NCBI GenBank assembly: GCA_021324635.1
Contig: JAJPIS010000126.1
Location: 1 to 42,449 of the forward strand
Origin: Gemmatimonadota bacterium
GTDB lineage: Bacteria; Gemmatimonadota; Gemmatimonadetes; Gemmatimonadales; Gemmatimonadaceae
Direction: 5' to 3'
Length of the DNA: 42,449 bases
The notes beneath the pieces were generated by a model that saw only the letters and a program-made list of their open reading frames with translations, did not search any database and was not told the DNA's origin. Positions 38,732 through 42,449 of the stretch are shown in pieces. Each line of letters begins with the position of its first letter. Position 1 is the stretch's first letter. Position numbers and translations under genes: made by a program.

Positions 38732-39321
38732 GCGCCCCAGCGCTGGTCCGCTCCATCCTGGCCGACGGGATCGTCCCGGCGGATGACTCCGAGCGGGCCG
38801 AGCTCGAGGCCGTCGGCGCGATCGCGCGCGGGGACGCGCGCGTGGCGGCCCCGGACATCGATGTCCTGGCCTCCGCACTCCTCCGGCGCCTCGCCGAGGC
38901 CGAAGCCGATATCGCGCGCTACGAGCGCGCATGGGACCTCGAGAGACTCGCCCTCGACACGCGCTACCGGACGCTCCTCGAGGGCCCGCGGTCGCACGAG
39001 GCGATGCTCCGGTCCGCGATCGCGACGCTGGCGGCACAGGCCGACTTCGGGCCCGCGAAGTCGCGCCGCGTGGGGTTCGGCACCTACGGGCGGCGGACCG
39101 TGCCGGCCAAGGTGACGATCGCCGACGCCGCGGCCCTCCTCGCGTGGGCGCGCGACCATCTCCCCGCTGCCGTGCGGCAGACCGTCAAGGAGGACGTACC
39201 GCACAAGCGCGTTGCGGCGCACCTGGACGCGACGGGCGAACTCCCGCCGGGCTGCGAGTACACGCCAGCCCACGAGGAGTGTTACGCGAAGGCCGATCCA
39301 ATCATCGGAGGGACGCGATGA
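38728..39321 (+). CDS. Gp157-like protein (host-nuclease inhibitor type)
   Basis: A 197-residue protein. Residues 55-110 form a coiled coil (RLAEAEADIARYERAWDLER). The second half follows the siphovirus Gp157 layout: RRVGFGTYGRRTVPAKVTI, then LLAWARDHLP, HKRVAAHLDATGELPPGCEY. Gp157/Gam-like proteins are found beside RecT/RecE-type recombination genes and are thought to shield DNA ends. The next gene is the annealing protein, which fits. The end overlaps the next start (ATGA). Confidence 0.72.
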   Translation: MSAPALVRSILADGIVPADDSERAELEAVGAIARGDARVAAPDIDVLASALLRRLAEAEADIARYERAWDLERLALDTRYRTLLEGPRSHEAMLRSAIATLAAQADFGPAKSRRVGFGTYGRRTVPAKVTIADAAALLAWARDHLPAAVRQTVKEDVPHKRVAAHLDATGELPPGCEYTPAHEECYAKADPIIGGTR

Positions 39322-40244
39322 ACCCTGCGACCGGAGCGGTGACGGGGACAGCGCTCGCCCCAGTCCCGACGAGTGCGCAGTCGCTGGCGCGTGCGGCGGA
39401 CGAGCGTGGCGACTCGCTTGAGTCGCTGCTCCGCTTGGCCCAGCACCTTGTGCCGACGGGATTCTTGCCGGATCACATCAAGACGCCCGGCCAGGCGGTC
39501 GCGATCATCTTGGCGGGCCGTGAGATGGGCATCGGCCCCATGACGGCGCTCCGCGGCATCAGTCTGGTCAAGGGCAAGGTGACCGTGAGCGCCGATCTCC
39601 TCCTCGCCCGGTTCAAGGCGGCGGGCGGCCGGGCGCAATGGAGGCGCGATGAGGCGACCGGCGCCACCCTTGTGCTCACGCTCCCGAATGGGGATCGGTA
39701 CACGTCGAGTTTTACGGAGCAGGACGCGCGGCGCGCTGGCCTCTGGGGGAAGGCCGGGCCCTGGCAGGCCTATCCGCGAGCGATGTTGCGGGCGCGGGCC
39801 ATCACGGCGGGGCTCAAAGCCCTTGGGTGGGAACCCGCCTCGGGGGTCTACGACGGGCCCTCCGGCGAACTGCCCGACGCGCCCACGCTCCCGGAGACAG
39901 CATCGGGGCTCCGCGCGGATGTGGAACTGGCGCTCGCGCCTGAGGTGCACGAGGGGCCCGGCGGGCCTGAGGCGGCGAGCGACCCGTCGGCGGCGGAGCC
40001 GGCTGACGAGCGCGCCGCGACGGAAGAGCAACTCGCGGAGATCGCTGCGCTCGTGGCACATCCTGCGGTTGCGACTTGGCGCGGCGCGCTCGAGCGGCGG
40101 ATTCGGAAGGGATTGAGCGCCCACGAGGCGGCGACCGCGATCGAGGCCATGCGCCGGAGCGTGCGGGACGCCGGAGACGATCCGGCACTGCCGTTGGCTG
40201 ACCGGCGACGGCCGCCGCCGAGCGCGATTGCGGAGGGTCACTAG
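39318..40244 (+). CDS. RecT-like single-strand annealing protein
   Basis: A 308-residue protein. Residues 45-180 match the widespread phage annealing family with P..IKTPGQAVAIILAGREMGIGPMTALRGI, then VKGKVTVSADLLLARFKAAGG, and DARRAGLWGK...WQAYPRAMLRARAI. It would pair complementary strands during recombination or end repair. The last 110 residues are acidic and then helical, perhaps a partner-binding tail. A matching exonuclease is not adjacent; the distant VRR-NUC protein might serve. The family is assigned from memory of the pattern. Confidence 0.62.
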   Translation: MNPATGAVTGTALAPVPTSAQSLARAADERGDSLESLLRLAQHLVPTGFLPDHIKTPGQAVAIILAGREMGIGPMTALRGISLVKGKVTVSADLLLARFKAAGGRAQWRRDEATGATLVLTLPNGDRYTSSFTEQDARRAGLWGKAGPWQAYPRAMLRARAITAGLKALGWEPASGVYDGPSGELPDAPTLPETASGLRADVELALAPEVHEGPGGPEAASDPSAAEPADERAATEEQLAEIAALVAHPAVATWRGALERRIRKGLSAHEAATAIEAMRRSVRDAGDDPALPLADRRRPPPSAIAEGH

Positions 40245-40258
40245 ACCGTGAGGAGCCC

Positions 40259-40465
40259 GTGACGCGGGAACAGGAGGCGGTCGTTCGGGCCGCGGTCCAC
40301 CTCGCGCGCTACGACGGCGCGATCACCGTCCGGCATCCGGTGCCCGGCGATCCGTTCGGTGGCCGGCGGGCGGCCGAGGCGGCGAGCGCGCTCAGCGCGC
40401 TCGTGGAGGCCGTCCGCGCCTACCGCGCAAGCCTCGCGCTCCCTACGGGCCCGGACGCCGCGTGA
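40259..40465 (+). CDS. Small early protein, 68 aa
   Basis: A 68-residue protein from GTG 40259 with AGGAG upstream. Two helices (TREQEAVVRAAVHLARYDG and a C-terminal AASALSALVEAVRAYRASL) flank a short loop. The stop overlaps the next start (GTGA). The function is unknown. Its leader GGAGCCCG resembles the first part of the junction repeat in the left arm. Confidence 0.45.
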   Translation: MTREQEAVVRAAVHLARYDGAITVRHPVPGDPFGGRRAAEAASALSALVEAVRAYRASLALPTGPDAA

Positions 40466-40827
40466 CGGATCGGGCGATGGATGGCGTGATGGACCTCGTG
40501 GACGTGCTCGCGGAGCTCCGCGCCGAGGCGGCCACGCTCCGGCTACACGGACATGCGCACGACGCGGCGCTCCTTGAACAGACGGTGGACCGGGTGCGGG
40601 AGGCCGCAGGGGACCACGTCACGTGGCTCACGGAGGACGACGCGATGCTGCGGAGCGGTCGGTCTCGCGGCTATCTCCGCGCACGCTTCGCCGAGTGGGA
40701 GCGGGACGGGCATGCGAAACGGGATGGGCGGCGGCGGCGGTACCGAGCCTGCGCGATCGCGCGCCGCGCGAACCTGGCGGCGGCGCGCGATGCCGCACGA
40801 CGGGCGGTCCACGGGAGCGCCGCGTAA
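40462..40827 (+). CDS. Excisionase-like DNA-binding protein
   Basis: A 121-residue protein: helical N-terminal half (DLVDVLAELRAEAATLRLHG), then a winged-helix segment (WLTEDDAMLRSGRSRGYLRARFAEWERDG, then RDGRRRRYRA) like excisionase or MerR-type recognition domains. It lies 2 bases before the integrase, the typical place for a recombination directionality factor. A DNA-binding role is likely; the excisionase label is inference from position. Confidence 0.55.
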   Translation: MTDRAMDGVMDLVDVLAELRAEAATLRLHGHAHDAALLEQTVDRVREAAGDHVTWLTEDDAMLRSGRSRGYLRARFAEWERDGHAKRDGRRRRYRACAIARRANLAAARDAARRAVHGSAA

Positions 40828-40829
40828 GC

Positions 40830-41969
40830 ATGCAGCGGCGCCGGATCGCTCGATATGGCCTCCGTGGGGCGACGGTCGCGGTGTTCAGCGAGCGGACGCC
40901 GGCGGGCCGCTATTGCCGGGTCCAGTGGCGGGAGGGGGGCCGGCGCCGGACGCGATCGTTCCCAGACAGCGCGGCCGGGCGGCTCGAGGCCAAAGCGTTC
41001 GCGGCGCAGATTGCGGCCGAGCAGCGGCCGGCCGGCCAGGCGCCTGCGATCACACTCCACGCCCTCTGGACGACGTACGTCGCCGCGGAGTTCGACGCGC
41101 TACGACCCAAGACACAGACCAACTACCGACACCAGTGGTGGAAGTGGGAGCAGTTCGTGGACCCGACGACGCCGGCGCGCGCCGTGACGCGCGAGGATCT
41201 GGACCGGTTCCGGAAAGCGCTCCGCGCCCAGCAGCTCGCGGTCAAGCAGATCCGGAACTGCGTCGATCTCGTGAAGCTGGTCTACCGCTTTGGGGTCGAT
41301 CGGGACCTCGTGCCGCCGACCCGGATCTTGGAGTACCGGGTGAAGGCGGGCAAGGACGAGAAGCGTCTCGAGACGGCGGAGTATCGGCCGCAGGAAGGGC
41401 TCCGGATCCTCGGTGCGCTCGATCCGTCACGCGCCGAGCAGTGGAGAGCGTGGGCGCTGTTCACGATCCTCCACTACATGGGCCCTCGGGTCGCCGCGGC
41501 GCTCAGGCTCCAGTGGTCGGATATCGACGTCGCTCGCGCGATGATCACCTGGCCGGTCGCGACCGACAAGATGGGGAAGCGCCGGGAGCAGCCGGTCCCC
41601 GCCCAGGTCGCGCATGCGCTCCAGGTCGCCTGGGCCTGGCGGACAGCGGACGGGTACGCAGGCCCCTGGGTGTTCTACACGCCGCGCCGGCGGTGGAAAG
41701 GCGACCGGCCGCTCACCTACGGCGGCGTGCAGCGGATGCTCCGAGAGGCGGAGCGCCGCGCCGGGGTCGCCCATGTGCACATGAACGCCACCCACCGGTT
41801 CCGGCGTGGTGCGGCGGGCACCGTGTACGAGCTGACGGGCGATGCGGGCCGGGCGATGGAGTGGATCGGGGACGATATCCGGCAGGCGGGTCGCTACGTC
41901 AAGGCCCGCGGCCAGCGGCTCCGCGCGGTGGCTGACCTCTTGTCCGGAGCAGACGATGGCAAGCGGTGA
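40830..41969 (+). CDS. int: Tyrosine-family phage integrase
   Basis: A 379-residue site-specific recombinase. Residues 10-60 are the arm-binding region, 74-170 the core-binding SAM-like domain (LHALWTTYVAAEFDALRPKT), and 190-370 the catalytic domain with R220 (in GPRVAAALRL), K247 or K250, H322-x-x-R325, W345 and Y356. The full catalytic set is present, so it should be active. It sits 440 bp from the right attachment core and arm sites. The chosen ATG 40830 follows the excisionase-like gene by 2 bases. Confidence 0.92.
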   Translation: MQRRRIARYGLRGATVAVFSERTPAGRYCRVQWREGGRRRTRSFPDSAAGRLEAKAFAAQIAAEQRPAGQAPAITLHALWTTYVAAEFDALRPKTQTNYRHQWWKWEQFVDPTTPARAVTREDLDRFRKALRAQQLAVKQIRNCVDLVKLVYRFGVDRDLVPPTRILEYRVKAGKDEKRLETAEYRPQEGLRILGALDPSRAEQWRAWALFTILHYMGPRVAAALRLQWSDIDVARAMITWPVATDKMGKRREQPVPAQVAHALQVAWAWRTADGYAGPWVFYTPRRRWKGDRPLTYGGVQRMLREAERRAGVAHVHMNATHRFRRGAAGTVYELTGDAGRAMEWIGDDIRQAGRYVKARGQRLRAVADLLSGADDGKR

Positions 41970-42309
41970 GGAGTGGAAGGGCGAGCCGGCGCCGTGGCAG
42001 CCGCGGAGCATTCTGGATGCGCTGCAGGGTCCGCCGCCGACGGCCGAGGAGCGCGCGGCGTTCGAGCGTCGGCGCGCGGAGGCCCTCGCCGTGGGCGAAC
42101 TGGCCGGGGCGGGCCTCCCCGCGTGCGGGGCGGTCCGGCGGTGCCCCAAGTGTGGGCACGAGAAGCGGCGGACAGCCTACTGTGCCGCCGAGGAGTCGGC
42201 CCAGCGCCTCTGGTGCGCCGCGCGGGCGGGTGCGCGAGAGCATCTCCACCGACAGTGTCGGTCGTGCGGCTATCTCTGGATCGAGCGCGTGCTCGAGGAG
42301 GATCGATGA
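41956..42309 (+). CDS. Zinc-ribbon protein next to attP, 117 aa
   Basis: A 117-residue protein overlapping the integrase end by 14 bases. A helical first half (AEERAAFERRRAEALAVGEL) is followed by a zinc ribbon: CPKCGHEKRRTAYC (63-76), C85 and CRSCGYLW (100-107). On the circular phage it lies between integrase and helicase. A host-factor or DNA-binding role in excision or replication is possible; there is no direct evidence. Confidence 0.55.
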   Translation: MASGEEWKGEPAPWQPRSILDALQGPPPTAEERAAFERRRAEALAVGELAGAGLPACGAVRRCPKCGHEKRRTAYCAAEESAQRLWCAARAGAREHLHRQCRSCGYLWIERVLEEDR

Positions 42310-42334
42310 CGGGCGTGAGGCGCATGTCCGGAGG

Positions 42335-42356
42335 GGAGTGCAACCGATCTGCAACC
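42335..42356 (+). promoter_or_regulatory. Tandem integrase arm-type sites, right arm
   Basis: GGAGTGCAACC (42335-42345) followed by GATCTGCAACC (42346-42356), same orientation as the left pair. The 18-bp block at 42339-42356 is identical to 144-161. It lies 56 bp from the core. Confidence 0.65.
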
Positions 42357-42412
42357 GCAGGCCGACCGGTTGGCCGCCAGGCCGACTTGCGTGCCCCAAT
42401 CCGGGGCGAACG

Positions 42413-42449
42413 CACTGGGGCGGCAGGACTCGAACCTGCAACTTCCCGG
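42413..42449 (-). other. Right attachment core (attR), 3' end of a tRNA gene
   Basis: Exact copy of bases 1-37. Read on the minus strand it gives the T arm and 3' acceptor strand. If this is an integrated prophage, the rest of the tRNA (anticodon and D arms) lies just beyond the window on this side, and integration leaves the tRNA whole. Confidence 0.85.

Noticed and set aside
1..42449. Packaging-type direct terminal repeat
   Set aside because: The repeat is only 37 bp and is a tRNA fragment; T7-type terminal repeats are longer and unrelated to tRNA genes.

Overview
The window is a GC-rich (by eye about two-thirds G+C) 42.4-kb element that reads as one complete temperate tailed phage. The same 37-bp sequence forms both ends (1-37 and 42413-42449). 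It is the T-arm and 3' acceptor strand of a tRNA gene on the minus strand, so the ends are best read as attL and attR, or as attP cut in two. A tyrosine integrase lies next to the right end, and paired 11-bp repeats that look like integrase arm-binding sites flank the core on both sides. The host cannot be named from the sequence. GC content, a lipoprotein moron, and a spike with Big_2 and sugar-binding domains fit a soil-type or Gemmatimonadota-like Gram-negative host, but this is inference.

Left arm (220-5295, plus strand): a P4/D5-type primase-helicase without its primase half, a putative origin with ATCGGTTACA repeats at the end of that gene, a VRR-NUC nuclease, small proteins, an Ala-rich protein built from 30 tetrapeptide repeats, and a string of short genes joined by a repeated start/stop cassette. 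A C-terminal half of a cytosine-5 DNA methyltransferase closes the string. A minus-strand operon (7311 down to 5277) encodes a HARP-like/zinc-knuckle protein, three unknown proteins and a small HTH protein. A 430-bp divergent control region (7312-7745) holds a promoter with a palindromic spacer and a 114-nt segment predicted to fold strongly.

Late region (8621-36306, plus strand): small head/accessory proteins, a 1401-residue spike with a GH10-like glycosidase domain, large terminase, further lectin-like virion proteins, a P22-like portal, a scaffold, the major capsid protein, neck and beta-propeller nozzle proteins, three or four large Gln/Ala/Gly-rich proteins that look like ejected internal proteins, and a lysis cassette (two membrane proteins, an M15 endopeptidase, an Rz-like spanin). 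The portal, nozzle and ejection-protein set, with no tape measure or sheath, points to a podovirus. An antisense HNH endonuclease gene interrupts the portal-scaffold interval.

Right arm (36348-42309): a minus-strand lipoprotein moron resembling surface-adhesin E proteins, an XRE-type repressor, an operator-overlapped promoter, and a plus-strand early operon: Phd-like DNA-binding protein, small unknowns, Gp157-like protein, RecT-like annealing protein, excisionase-like protein, integrase and a zinc-ribbon protein. On the circular phage this operon reads through attP into the primase operon. Integration would separate the two, so replication genes could be disconnected from the early promoter in the lysogen.
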